Shown here: piece by piece, positions 27,481 through 35,252 of the stretch | Layout: every line of letters begins with the position of its first letter | Numbering within the stretch: position 1 is the first letter of the stretch | Source: Lachnospiraceae bacterium | GTDB lineage: Bacteria > Bacillota > Clostridia > Lachnospirales > Lachnospiraceae | Direction: 5' to 3' | DNA length: 64,000 nucleotides | Assembly (NCBI GenBank): GCA_015058015.1 | Contig: SVDM01000007.1 | Span: forward strand, 39,252 to 103,251 | The notes under the pieces: generated by a model | The model's database searches: none | Seen by the model: only the letters and a program-made list of their open reading frames with translations | What the model was told of the DNA's origin: nothing | Position numbers and translations under genes: made by a program

Positions 27481-27512
27481 AAAAGGGGGCCACTAAATCT
27501 GCGGTCCCCTTT
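27481..27512 (-). terminator. Attenuating terminator between livJ and livH
   Basis: Minus strand: AAAGGGG-ACC pairs with GGCCCCCTTT around an 11-base loop, followed by only four T then AACG. The weak T-tract suggests partial termination so that the binding-protein mRNA exceeds the permease mRNA, as is common in ABC operons. Confidence 0.7.
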
Positions 27513-27543
27513 GACACTCAAAATACTATGCGCTTAAAGCAAA

Positions 27544-28728
27544 TTAGTCCATAGCGGTGTAAGCACCGTTCTTGATTACCATTGCCTTAGGCTCTTTGTT
27601 TACAGCACCGTCTTTTGTCCACTTCATTGCTGTTCCTGTAAGTCCGTCAAATGAAATCTGTGTGATAGCATCCTTCATAAGGTTGCAGATTTCCTCTGTC
27701 TTCATTGTGCTCTTAACTCCACCTTTTTCCATAGCGGCTTTGATGATATAGATTGCATCGTAAGCATCTGCAGCGAACTGGATAGGTGTAGCATTGTAAG
27801 CCTTCTTGTAAGCTTCTACGAATTTCTGTGTCTTCTCATCCTTAGCGTCAGCTACGAAAGGTGTAAGAAGAACAACGTTTTCTGCAAGTTTCTTGTCGAA
27901 GTTCTCAACTCCGAGGATACCGTCCATTCCGTCTACTCCGAAGAATGTAGGAGCATACTTCATTGAATCAGCCTGCTTTAATACAACAGCTGCAACTTCA
28001 TAATAGAAAGGACAGAATACAAGGTCAGCACCTGCTGATTTAAACTTGTTAAGCTGAGCTGAGAAGTCTGTCTTAGACTCATCTGTGAAAGCTTCCTCAG
28101 CAACAACTGTGTATGTTGTCTGGTTCTTTGACTCTTCCATGAATTTCTCATAGATACCCTTTGAGTAAACGTCTGAAGAGTTGTAAAGAACAGCAACCTT
28201 GGTTCCTAATTTATGCTCTCCAATATATTTAGCGGATGCAATACCCTGGTTAGGATCTGTAAAGCATACCTGGAATACATTGTCTTTGGCGATTACGTCC
28301 TGTGAAGATGCAGAAGGTGTTAACTGGAACATCTTATCAGCTGCAGTCTTCTCTGTAACTGCTACACAGGGATTGGTAGTAACAGTTCCCATAAGGATCT
28401 GCATACCCCAGTCTTTCAAAGTATTATATGCATTAACGGACTTCTCCGGATCATGCTCATCATCTTCAAATTTGAATTCAATCTTAACGCCGTTAATTCC
28501 GCCTGCTGCATTAATCTCGTCAACTGCAAGCTGAGCACCGTTTTTAACAGCCTCACCATAGAGAGCTGCTGCTCCGGTTACAGGTCCGATACTTCCAATC
28601 TTAATTGTGTCTCCTCCGGCAGCTCCCGATGCTGCAGATGAAGCACTTCCACCGCTGTTGCCGCATCCTGCGATTGCAGTAACTGCAACAAGTGTTGCCA
28701 TTAAAAGGCTAACAATCTTTCTTCTCAT
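27544..28728 (-). CDS. livJ: Branched-chain amino acid ABC transporter substrate-binding lipoprotein
   Basis: 394 residues. The signal peptide ends in a lipobox (TAIAGC, lipidated Cys about residue 22), followed by a Gly/Ser/Ala-rich tether. The mature part is a type I periplasmic fold: IKIGSIGPVTGAAALYGEAV and ELDDEHDPEKSVNAYNTL-like strands (EFKFEDDEHDPEKSVNAYN here). It captures Leu/Ile/Val or a related amino acid outside the membrane for LivHM. AAGGAGG precedes the ATG. Ligand specificity is inferred from the operon only. Confidence 0.93.
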   Translation of the reverse strand: MRRKIVSLLMATLVAVTAIAGCGNSGGSASSAASGAAGGDTIKIGSIGPVTGAAALYGEAVKNGAQLAVDEINAAGGINGVKIEFKFEDDEHDPEKSVNAYNTLKDWGMQILMGTVTTNPCVAVTEKTAADKMFQLTPSASSQDVIAKDNVFQVCFTDPNQGIASAKYIGEHKLGTKVAVLYNSSDVYSKGIYEKFMEESKNQTTYTVVAEEAFTDESKTDFSAQLNKFKSAGADLVFCPFYYEVAAVVLKQADSMKYAPTFFGVDGMDGILGVENFDKKLAENVVLLTPFVADAKDEKTQKFVEAYKKAYNATPIQFAADAYDAIYIIKAAMEKGGVKSTMKTEEICNLMKDAITQISFDGLTGTAMKWTKDGAVNKEPKAMVIKNGAYTAMD

Positions 28729-28791
28729 GTTTTTTCCTCCTTATCTGTGAACACATATCAATTCTTGATGTATTATGTTCAATTTATTGCA

Positions 28792-28820
28792 ATACTACTA
28801 TTCTTGATAAAATATGTCAA
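28792..28820 (-). promoter_or_regulatory. liv operon promoter
   Basis: TTGACA (28815-28820), 17 bases, TAGTAT (28792-28797) on the minus strand. The -35 lies inside an inverted repeat (28800-28824), so access by RNA polymerase is likely regulated. The remaining 140 bases up to the next gene (28825-28965) are A/T-rich, with nothing else recognised. Confidence 0.75.
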
Positions 28821-28824
28821 GAAT
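28800..28824. promoter_or_regulatory. Candidate operator over the liv -35 box
   Basis: ATTCTTGA (28800-28807) and TCAAGAAT (28817-28824) form a perfect 8-bp inverted repeat with a 9-base centre, covering the -35 and most of the spacer. A third TTCTTGA copy with flanking ATCAA lies about 40 bases downstream, near 28757-28769. This resembles a dimeric repressor site; the regulator is unknown. Confidence 0.6.
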
Positions 28825-28965
28825 CTGGGTAAAAGCTGTTAAAAAATATCAAGTTTTTGCCTTTAAAGAGCTAAAGTGCCGGATGATATGTTAAAAAAAG
28901 TCAATTATATTGCCCTCTGAGCCCCTTTATTTCCTATATTTGCAAAGACCATAATAATATTACTC

Positions 28966-29769
28966 TTACTCATCTTTTTTAAAGAACCTGCCTAAGAAGG
29001 TCCCCTTAATATCCACATCTTCTTTTATCTCCGGCTTCTCCGAGCCTTCCTGCCACTTAAAGTACTCACCGTCTAAGTCGAAATCGCTCGCTTTGTACAC
29101 ACCATCCTTTTCCGGCGGCATATCCTCCGAAGATATTTCTTCTCCTTCCACAGAAGATTTCTTGAAGGCGGGATGGCTGGTGTTCACATTAATAACCACA
29201 TCCGAGCTGCCCTTGTCTCTTTCTTTGACCGGTTCGACAGCGGGCGCTTTATCACTCACCTTGTTATAACGCTCTTTTTCTTTTTCACGGCGTTTCTTCT
29301 CATCCACTATTATATTAAGATATTCATTACCGGAAGATAAATCTGCAAGCTGCATATGAAGCTCATCTCTGTTCTTACCAATAAGCTCAATCTGACTATC
29401 CATCTTTCCGAATATCTTATTGTATTCTTTATTCATTGCAGCTCTGGTCTTATTCATAACGTCACGAAGCTCGTTAAGAGCATCGTCTGTATAGATAAGT
29501 GCTGCAGCGTAAATCTCCTCCGCACTCTTTGATGCATCGTCGATAATCTTTTGCGCATCTTTCTGAACCCTGTTAATGGCTTTCTCCTTGCTAAGCTCGT
29601 TAACCTCATAAGTCTCCATTACTTCCATAACGGCATAATTGAGTTTTTCCAATTCCTTAAATATCTTCTTTTTATCCACAATAACTTCTGTCTCAGATCC
29701 GTTATAGCTCTCACTGTTGGACAGAAGGATATGTATGGCTCGAAGAATCTTTTCTATATTATCAGGCAT
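28966..29769 (-). CDS. Coiled-coil protein of unknown function
   Basis: 267 residues with no signal peptide or membrane span. Residues about 35-170 are a long helical region (RVQKDAQKIIDDASKSAEEI) with heptad spacing, somewhat like DivIVA-type or ATP-synthase-b-type coiled coils. The C-terminal third is charged and probably disordered, ending in GTFLGRFFKKDE. It lies 15 bases after the CtpA-type protease in an ftsE-ftsX-ctp cluster, so a link to division or envelope growth is plausible. I do not recognise a family. Confidence 0.7.
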   Translation of the reverse strand: MPDNIEKILRAIHILLSNSESYNGSETEVIVDKKKIFKELEKLNYAVMEVMETYEVNELSKEKAINRVQKDAQKIIDDASKSAEEIYAAALIYTDDALNELRDVMNKTRAAMNKEYNKIFGKMDSQIELIGKNRDELHMQLADLSSGNEYLNIIVDEKKRREKEKERYNKVSDKAPAVEPVKERDKGSSDVVINVNTSHPAFKKSSVEGEEISSEDMPPEKDGVYKASDFDLDGEYFKWQEGSEKPEIKEDVDIKGTFLGRFFKKDE

Positions 29770-29784
29770 GAGTTTCTTCCCCCA

Positions 29785-30963
29785 TTATATCTTAGATTTG
29801 ATGGTTTTGACGGCTTCGTCAAGTTGCGCGTCTCCTTGTGCAGACTTCTCCACCGTTACATCCGGCTCAATACCTTTTTCGTGGATATCCGCCCCGGAGG
29901 GAGTAAAATACTTGGCAATGGTAAGCTTTACCGCAGTACCGTCAGACAATGTATAAGTATTCTGCACAATACCCTTGCCGTAGCTTTTAACACCCATAAT
30001 TGTCGCAGCTTTATAATCCTTCATTGCTCCTGCAAATATCTCCGCCGCACTGGCAGAAGATTCGTTAATAAGCACCACGCAGGGTATGTTAAGCTTTGCG
30101 GATTCTCCGGATTTGTAGGCCGTCTTCTTGCCGTCTTTAGACTGCATAACCAATACATTACCCTCCGGCAGAAGGTAATCAAGCATCTGTAAAGTCGGAT
30201 TAACCAGTCCGCCGGGATTGCCCCTAAGATCAAGGATGAGGCCCTTCATTCCCTGTTGCTCCAAAGACTCGTAAGTCTCCTTGAACATGGTATCCGTCTT
30301 TAAGTTAAAGGACTTAATAGCGATATAACCTATATTGCCCTCTTTCATCTCACCTTCAACCACAGGTGTCACGATTTTCTCAATAGGAATATCAACTGTA
30401 AATGTCTCCGATGTGGAGGGTCTGAATATCTCAAATTTTGCAGAATCCTCCGGGCAATTCCTTATATCCGAAGCTACTTGCAAATACTTGGCCGATTCAT
30501 ATTTTGTTCCGTTAATGCTTACTATATGGTCCTTGGCCTTAAGACCCGCCCTGTCAGCAGGGCAGCCCTTATATACCGATTGAATAACTATATTGCCGTC
30601 ATTCTCGGCAGAAAAGGTAATACCTATGCCGCGATACTCTCCGTTATAGCCCTGGTTGACGCTTTCGTTCTCTTCCTTGGTATAGTATGCTGCATATTTA
30701 TCTCCAAGGCCCGATATCAAACCCTTGTATAAGTATGTCTCAAGCTTTGAACTGTCCACATCATATAAAGTATTGTTATCAATAATGCTCTCTATCTCTG
30801 AGATCTTGGCTCCTACCCCGATCTCATTAATGTTGACGCTCCCATTACCCGGTCCGTACTTTACCACATTCATAATCTTAAGTACTCCAAGCGCCAAAAC
30901 GCATAAACCGATAACCGAAAGAGCTCCGGTTATCAGTCCTTTAAAAAACGATTTATCTTTCAT
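29785..30963 (-). CDS. S41 family C-terminal processing peptidase (CtpA/CtpB type)
   Basis: 392 residues. An N-terminal anchor (about 8-30), a PDZ domain (GIGITFSAENDGNIVIQSVY to KAKDHIVSINGT) and an S41 protease domain. The catalytic Ser is in NESSASAAEIFAG and the Lys in VKSYGKGIVQ. Secreted, membrane-attached serine protease of the cell surface. It follows ftsX by 8 bases. FtsEX-Ctp linkage is common in Firmicutes, usually with an M23 hydrolase between; none is present here. Confidence 0.93.
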   Translation of the reverse strand: MKDKSFFKGLITGALSVIGLCVLALGVLKIMNVVKYGPGNGSVNINEIGVGAKISEIESIIDNNTLYDVDSSKLETYLYKGLISGLGDKYAAYYTKEENESVNQGYNGEYRGIGITFSAENDGNIVIQSVYKGCPADRAGLKAKDHIVSINGTKYESAKYLQVASDIRNCPEDSAKFEIFRPSTSETFTVDIPIEKIVTPVVEGEMKEGNIGYIAIKSFNLKTDTMFKETYESLEQQGMKGLILDLRGNPGGLVNPTLQMLDYLLPEGNVLVMQSKDGKKTAYKSGESAKLNIPCVVLINESSASAAEIFAGAMKDYKAATIMGVKSYGKGIVQNTYTLSDGTAVKLTIAKYFTPSGADIHEKGIEPDVTVEKSAQGDAQLDEAVKTIKSKI

Positions 30964-30971
30964 AATACTAC

Positions 30972-31883
30972 CTACTTGTTAAGATGCTTGCGAACAGTAA
31001 AGAAGCTTCCCAAAAATCCTATGCCCACACCCAAGGCAAGGGCAACAGGAAGAAGGATTCTATATACCTCGCCCACAGTCATAAACGAGAGCAACTGCTC
31101 CAAAATGCTGAATCTTCCTAAGATATAGGAAACCACCCCGTTGTATACGAAGTAGAAAATTATAAGCGGAATAATAGCTCCGATAAGTCCAATCATTATA
31201 CCTTCTACTATAAAGGGCGCACGAACGAAGGCATCAGTCGCTCCGATAAGTTTCATAATGTATATCTCTTCCTGTCGTACGGAGATACCGATGGTAACAG
31301 TATTACTTATAAGGAAGATAGCTACCCCCAAAAGGATAACTATAATAGCAATAGATATGTATCCCAATAATTTATTGAAATCTGACAGGGTCTTAGCCGC
31401 AACCTCCGACTGTTTAACTTCTCTTACACCCTCTACGGAATTCAGATAGGTAACCAAGGCCCCCTGCATGGAGATATCGTTTAAGTATACCTCGTAGTTG
31501 GCTGAATCCGCCAAAGGATTGTCCTCAAGAAATGCCTCTGCCAGCTCTTTATCTTCGTCCCCAAAGTAATCATGAATGAAAGACGCTAATGCCTCTTCAG
31601 CAGATACGAATTTAACCTCTGAAACCTCTACTCTCTTCTTAATTATGTCTCCGATTTCATTGATACGTTGCTCCGATATTCCCTCATCAAAGAAAACGGT
31701 AACCGCCACACTTGACTCCGCCTCTTTAACCATATTGCTGAAATTCACAAGCACGGAGAAGAACACACTGAACATAAAGATACATGCAGCCATGGTAATA
31801 ATGGATGCAAAGGAAAACTTCTTGTTACGGGTTATATTCTTCATACCCTGCTTCAATGAATATGAAAATGTACTAAGCCTCAT
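30972..31883 (-). CDS. ftsX: Cell division protein FtsX
   Basis: 303 residues. A short cytosolic N-terminus, first membrane span at about 22-45, an extracytoplasmic domain (about 50-165, VFFDEGISEQRINEIGDIIK) and three C-terminal spans. FtsX passes the ATPase signal of FtsE to peptidoglycan hydrolases outside. Its start overlaps ftsE by 11 bases. Confidence 0.95.
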   Translation of the reverse strand: MRLSTFSYSLKQGMKNITRNKKFSFASIITMAACIFMFSVFFSVLVNFSNMVKEAESSVAVTVFFDEGISEQRINEIGDIIKKRVEVSEVKFVSAEEALASFIHDYFGDEDKELAEAFLEDNPLADSANYEVYLNDISMQGALVTYLNSVEGVREVKQSEVAAKTLSDFNKLLGYISIAIIVILLGVAIFLISNTVTIGISVRQEEIYIMKLIGATDAFVRAPFIVEGIMIGLIGAIIPLIIFYFVYNGVVSYILGRFSILEQLLSFMTVGEVYRILLPVALALGVGIGFLGSFFTVRKHLNK

Positions 31884-32559
31884 CTATATAACCACCTTGT
31901 GCAATGTCTTTAATTATAACGCCCTTTTTCATAACAATTACTCTCTTTCTCATGGCGTTAACAATCTCAAGATTATGGGTAACAACCAAAACAGTGGTAC
32001 CCCTCTCGTTGGCTTCCTCCAAAAGTCTCATAATCTCCCAGGAATTCTTGGCGTCAAGGTTACCTGTAGGCTCATCCGCAAGCAAAATCTTAGGCTTGTT
32101 AATAAGAGCTCTTGCAATGGCAACACGCTGCTGCTCTCCACCGGAAAGCTGATCGGGAAATGATCTGTATTTCTCCGCAAGACCTACCATTGACAGCATA
32201 GCAGGAACCTGGCGTTTAATGGTCTTGCCCGGAACCTCAATAACCTTCTGGGCAAAAGCGATATTCTCATATACATTCCTATCCGGCAAAAGTCTGAAAT
32301 CCTGGAACACAACCCCGATATCACGTCTGAAAGCCGGAATCTGACGATGACGAACCCTTGATAGAGTACGATCGCCTATAATAATCTCACCCTTTGTGGG
32401 ATTCTCTTCTTTTAATAGAAGCTTAATAAGCGATGATTTGCCGGAGCCGCTGGCTCCAACCACAAACACAAACTCGCCTTTATCTATATGAAGATTAATA
32501 TTGCTAAGTGCCGGTGCGCCGGGTATATAAGACATACTGACATCTGTAAGCGTTATCAT
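31873..32559 (-). CDS. ftsE: Cell division ATP-binding protein FtsE
   Basis: 228 residues. Walker A GASGSGKSS, Q-loop FQDFRLLPDRNVYENIAFA (the FtsE hallmark), signature [15 protein letters not shown], Walker B ILLADEPTGNLDA. Cytosolic partner of FtsX. It follows the PucR-type regulator by 19 bases. Confidence 0.96.
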   Translation of the reverse strand: MITLTDVSMSYIPGAPALSNINLHIDKGEFVFVVGASGSGKSSLIKLLLKEENPTKGEIIIGDRTLSRVRHRQIPAFRRDIGVVFQDFRLLPDRNVYENIAFAQKVIEVPGKTIKRQVPAMLSMVGLAEKYRSFPDQLSGGEQQRVAIARALINKPKILLADEPTGNLDAKNSWEIMRLLEEANERGTTVLVVTHNLEIVNAMRKRVIVMKKGVIIKDIAQGGYIDEA

Positions 32560-32578
32560 AAAGCGCCTCCTAAATTAA

Positions 32579-33667
32579 TTAATAATCAAGAGTCTCCATA
32601 TACTTCATATACTTCACAACCATTAATGCAATCTTGAAAGTGATAGCATCCTCAAACACTCGCAGGTCAAGGCCGGTGCTCTTTTGGAGCTTATCAAGTC
32701 TGTATACCAAAGTGTTCCTGTGAATATATAACTGTCTTGAAGTCTCTGAAACGTTCAGGCTGTTCTCGAAGAACTTGTTGATGGTGATAATGGTCTCCTC
32801 ATCAAACTCGTCAGGAGATTTGCCTTCGAAAATCTCTTTAATAAACATTTTACAAAGAGGAATGGGGAGCTGATAGATAAGTCTTCCTATTCCCAAAGTG
32901 TTGTAAGCAATAATCTCTCTGTCCTCAAAGAATATCTTACCTACATCAAGGGCCATTCTGGCTTCCTTATATGACTTGGACACTTCCTTAATTTCATTAA
33001 CAATGGTTCCGTAAGCTATGTTAGCCGCAATATCACTGCCGGCATTGATAGCTTTAAGGATGGAAGCCGCAGTCTTATTCACAATATCGTAGCCCTCGTC
33101 AGGCTCTAATGCCTTAACAACTATAATATTCTTCTCATCTACAGCTGTGATAAAGTCCTTACTCTTAGAACCGAAAAGTCCCTTTATCTTGTCAATATCG
33201 TTACCTTCTTTATCCCTGTTGGTCTCAACGATATATACTACCCTTCTAATATCAGTCTCAATATGAAGCTTCTTAGCTCTGTTGTAAATATCAACGAGCA
33301 GAAGGTTATCAAGCAAAAGATTCTTGATAAAATTGTCCTTATCAAACCTCTCCTTGTAGGCTACAATCAGATTCTGAATCTGAAAAGTGGCCACACGGCC
33401 TACCATATATACTTCTTCGCTGCTTCCCTCTGCAAGAAGAACGTACTCTAAGCGGCGATCGTCAAATACCTTAAAGAATTGACAATTACCAACGGTCTGG
33501 CTCTCTGCTGCCGAATCAATAAAAGGAATGGCCGATGATACATACTTGTCCGTATCAGAAAATGTAGTTGCCAAAACCTGGCCATCCGTATCAACAATGC
33601 AAAGCTCTATTCTTGTAATAGATTTCAGTCCGTCTAAGGTACTCTGCAGTATCTGGTTGGATATCAT
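32579..33667 (-). CDS. PucR/CdaR-family transcriptional regulator
   Basis: About 362 residues. The N-terminal region (MISNQILQSTLDGLKSITRI, about 1-130) resembles a sugar-diacid or PAS-like sensor; the middle is a GGDEF-like scaffold; the C-terminus is the PucR helix-turn-helix (FFENSLNVSETSRQLYIHRNTLVYRLDKL). The effector is unknown. AAGGAG precedes the ATG at 33665-33667 by 10 bases; the longer frame to 33709 would need a TTG start. It heads the ftsEX-ctp cluster, which suggests it may control that cluster, but no operator was found. Confidence 0.88.
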   Translation of the reverse strand: MISNQILQSTLDGLKSITRIELCIVDTDGQVLATTFSDTDKYVSSAIPFIDSAAESQTVGNCQFFKVFDDRRLEYVLLAEGSSEEVYMVGRVATFQIQNLIVAYKERFDKDNFIKNLLLDNLLLVDIYNRAKKLHIETDIRRVVYIVETNRDKEGNDIDKIKGLFGSKSKDFITAVDEKNIIVVKALEPDEGYDIVNKTAASILKAINAGSDIAANIAYGTIVNEIKEVSKSYKEARMALDVGKIFFEDREIIAYNTLGIGRLIYQLPIPLCKMFIKEIFEGKSPDEFDEETIITINKFFENSLNVSETSRQLYIHRNTLVYRLDKLQKSTGLDLRVFEDAITFKIALMVVKYMKYMETLDY

Positions 33668-33681
33668 AAACTTTTCACTCC

Positions 33682-33756
33682 TTAAATTGTAAAAGAATTC
33701 TCCCCGCAAGGATTCATGGTAAAGTTATACAAAGAGACTACCTCTTTTCTCACCAA
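33682..33756 (-). CDS. Possible 24-codon micro-ORF before the PucR-type regulator
   Basis: Reading the minus strand from TTG (33754-33756) or the next codon GTG gives MVRKEVVSLYNFTMNPCGEN then SFTI and TAA at 33682-33684. An AAGGAGG (33767-33773) lies 10 bases before the TTG. The stop codon overlaps the AAGGAG of the regulator gene, an arrangement typical of translational coupling. The alternative start and wide spacing are weaknesses; it could be a leader peptide, a micro-protein or chance. Confidence 0.35.
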   Translation of the reverse strand: MVRKEVVSLYNFTMNPCGENSFTI

Positions 33757-33858
33757 ATTGCTAAATCCTCCTTGTCTATTTTAATACATTTACACAATGA
33801 ATGAAAGGATTTTTTAGATATTTTTCCCGATAACCGCACATTTGCTTCCATAAAATGG

Positions 33859-33883
33859 AAAAAGGACAATGCAAATTGTCCTT
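33859..33883 (-). terminator. Terminator of the WecG/TagA-like gene
   Basis: AAGGACAAT pairs perfectly with ATTGTCCTT around a TTGC loop and is followed by five T on the minus strand, 6 bases after the stop codon at 33890. Confidence 0.9.
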
Positions 33884-33889
33884 AATCTC

Positions 33890-34564
33890 TTATTCATTAT
33901 TCTTATTCACTTTGCGATTGATGATTCTCTTAAAGACCCTGCGTTTTAAGCCCGCAAAAACACCCTTGGTATTACGGGTAGCCTCAGGCTCATCCCCAAG
34001 TCCGAAGAAGACCTCTATAGAGAGCATGGATTTGAACTCTCGTAAAAACTCTTCGTTAAGAGTAACATCAAGTAAGGAAATAACTCCACCGACATTCTTG
34101 GAATTAATGTCGTTAGCGATGGTCTCCCAGTTAAAGTTCTCCGCTGAAGGGTCAGCTACAAAGACGCCCACCACATTCAAATCTATACCTTCATTCCTAA
34201 CATAGTCGTGGAACTTTGCCCCATCCTCTTCGGATGCAGCCAGGATACAGACGCTTTTTTTGTTATCCCTGATTCTCTTCAGGAAGGCCTTAAGGAAGAA
34301 TCCTTCTTCCACTTCCTTGATACGACCCTTAAGCTTTTCATCCGCAGCTCGAATAACCTGGACATCGTTAATGACGCTTAAGTCCACATTCTCCAGATAA
34401 TCTTTGATAGCTTCATTATCAGCCGCCGCGTTGATGGTCTTCAATGAAACCATCTGAACCACATTAACGGTCATATTGTTGAGAAACTTGGAAGCATGCC
34501 CGATAGCCCCTCTTAAGCTGTAGCAGTCTAAGCGTACTCCAAGCACCGTTACCTTTTTACTCAT
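33890..34564 (-). CDS. Degenerate WecG/TagA/CpsF-like (GT26) protein
   Basis: 224 residues, cytosolic. The order of elements follows GT26 glycosyltransferases: an opening VTVLGVRLDC, then MVSLKTINAAADNEAIKDYL and LSVINDVQVIRAA (usual form NT..A..D...ADG.G.V.A), then SVCILAASEEDGAKFHDYV and VGVFVADPSAENFNWETIAN. The catalytic ADG(I/M) motif is replaced by VINDVQ and the terminal LG.PKQE motif by GLGDEPEAT. The protein may have lost transferase activity or changed substrate. It is transcribed alone from 34722-34749 to its own terminator. Confidence 0.65.
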   Translation of the reverse strand: MSKKVTVLGVRLDCYSLRGAIGHASKFLNNMTVNVVQMVSLKTINAAADNEAIKDYLENVDLSVINDVQVIRAADEKLKGRIKEVEEGFFLKAFLKRIRDNKKSVCILAASEEDGAKFHDYVRNEGIDLNVVGVFVADPSAENFNWETIANDINSKNVGGVISLLDVTLNEEFLREFKSMLSIEVFFGLGDEPEATRNTKGVFAGLKRRVFKRIINRKVNKNNE

Positions 34565-34721
34565 AAATCTACCTTTGTCTTCCTAATACTAGGCAAAAGT
34601 ATAACAAAATAAAGCTGTCATTTCAACTCTGCCTATATGCCCAAATACTGCTCCATATTTTAAAATTTCAAAATTTTCTGTTACAAAATTGTAATTGTTT
34701 TATAATATCCAAGCTCGTGGG

Positions 34722-34749
34722 ATTATATTTTAGACAATAATTTTGTCAA
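34722..34749 (-). promoter_or_regulatory. Promoter of the WecG/TagA-like gene
   Basis: TTGACA (34744-34749), 16 bases, TATAAT (34722-34727) on the minus strand. The leader to the start codon would be about 150 nt and is A/T-rich. Confidence 0.75.
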
Positions 34750-34841
34750 TCGGGATTTAGTAATTATTTATAAAAAATCTCAATTTGTCCACCTTTTACA
34801 AAACGCCTGTTCTGAATTGACGTCCAAAAGTGGTAATTTTC

Positions 34842-34871
34842 TGTGGATAATGTGAATAACTTCGTGTATAA
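34842..34871 (+). promoter_or_regulatory. Tandem DnaA-box-like sites
   Basis: TGTGGATAA (34842-34850), TGTGAATAA (34851-34859) and CGTGTATAA (34863-34871) are three direct copies of the DnaA box complement (TGTGNATAA), two exact and one with a single mismatch, spaced 0 and 3 bases. They lie about 95 bases upstream of the 34744 -35 box and beside an A/T-rich block. Confidence 0.6.
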
Positions 34872-34962
34872 CTCCCATTTTTCAACACTTCTAAATTATG
34901 AGTATGAACTTTAAAATCTTATGAATTTTCTGAATTTAAAAATTTGTAATTTTTACATCGTT

Positions 34963-35064
34963 CTATCCGCACAACCATTCGGCCTATTTTTTCCAAATGA
35001 TTTTTATATAATAACAATTCCTTTAGCCTAATCTATTATTGTTATATAAGAGTTGTGCGAATAG
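34963..35064 (-). other. 102-base imperfect inverted repeat, candidate structured RNA
   Basis: CTATCCGCACAAC (34963-34975) and GTTGTGCGAATAG (35052-35064) match at 12 of 13 positions. In a minus-strand transcript the odd position is a U-G pair, so all 13 pair. Inside, TTATATAACAAT pairs with ATTGTTATTATATAA, leaving a 3-base bulge. No T-run follows. Confidence 0.5.
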
Positions 35065-35173
35065 TTTATGTTCTTGTTTGTGCATCTTGTTATTGGAAAT
35101 TCAAGGTTGATACCATGGTGTTATGTGCAACAAGCCCAATGTGGCCGTAAAAAATACTTAATGAATATTGCCC

Positions 35174-35207
35174 ATTATACACTGTAAAATATCTGACATT
35201 TTACAGT
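35174..35207 (-). promoter_or_regulatory. -10 box abutting a 10-bp palindrome
   Basis: On the minus strand, ACTGTAAAAT and ATTTTACAGT (35181-35190 and 35198-35207) form a perfect 10-bp inverted repeat with a 7-base centre. TATAAT (35174-35179) starts one base later. No -35 consensus exists at 16-18 bases, and the palindrome occupies that place, as expected for an activator-dependent or repressor-blocked promoter. Confidence 0.5.
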
Positions 35208-35213
35208 TATAAC

Positions 35214-35240
35214 AAAAAGCGGTATGCTTTCGCATACCGC
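35214..35240 (-). terminator. Terminator of the NlpC/P60 gene
   Basis: GCGGTATGC pairs with GCATACCGC over a GAAA tetraloop and is followed by five T on the minus strand, 12 bases after the stop codon. Confidence 0.95.
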
Positions 35241-35252
35241 CTGAAATCAGAT

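Larger units (their letters stand above)
34565..35252. other. Long A/T-rich intergenic region (688 bases)
   Basis: No open frame of credible quality is found on either strand. The interval holds, from low to high coordinate, a minus-strand promoter (34722-34749), three tandem DnaA-box-like nonamers (34842-34871), a very A/T-rich block (34880-34960), a 102-base inverted repeat (34963-35064), a minus-strand -10 next to a 10-bp palindrome (35174-35207) and the terminator of the NlpC/P60 gene. The density of signals is unlike any other gap in the window. Confidence 0.8.

Noticed and set aside
27481..27512. Operon end at the livJ terminator, with livHMGF having a separate promoter
   Set aside because: The T-run is weak, no promoter was found in 27388-27480, and partial termination is common here.
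35175..35183. Fourth DnaA box (TTATACACT)
   Set aside because: It lies far from the cluster and is part of the -10 box and palindrome; one mismatch in A/T-rich DNA is weak evidence.
34565..35252. Chromosomal replication origin
   Set aside because: No dnaA, dnaN or rpmH is nearby, only three good boxes exist and strand bias of genes is the same on both sides, so no origin signature is seen.
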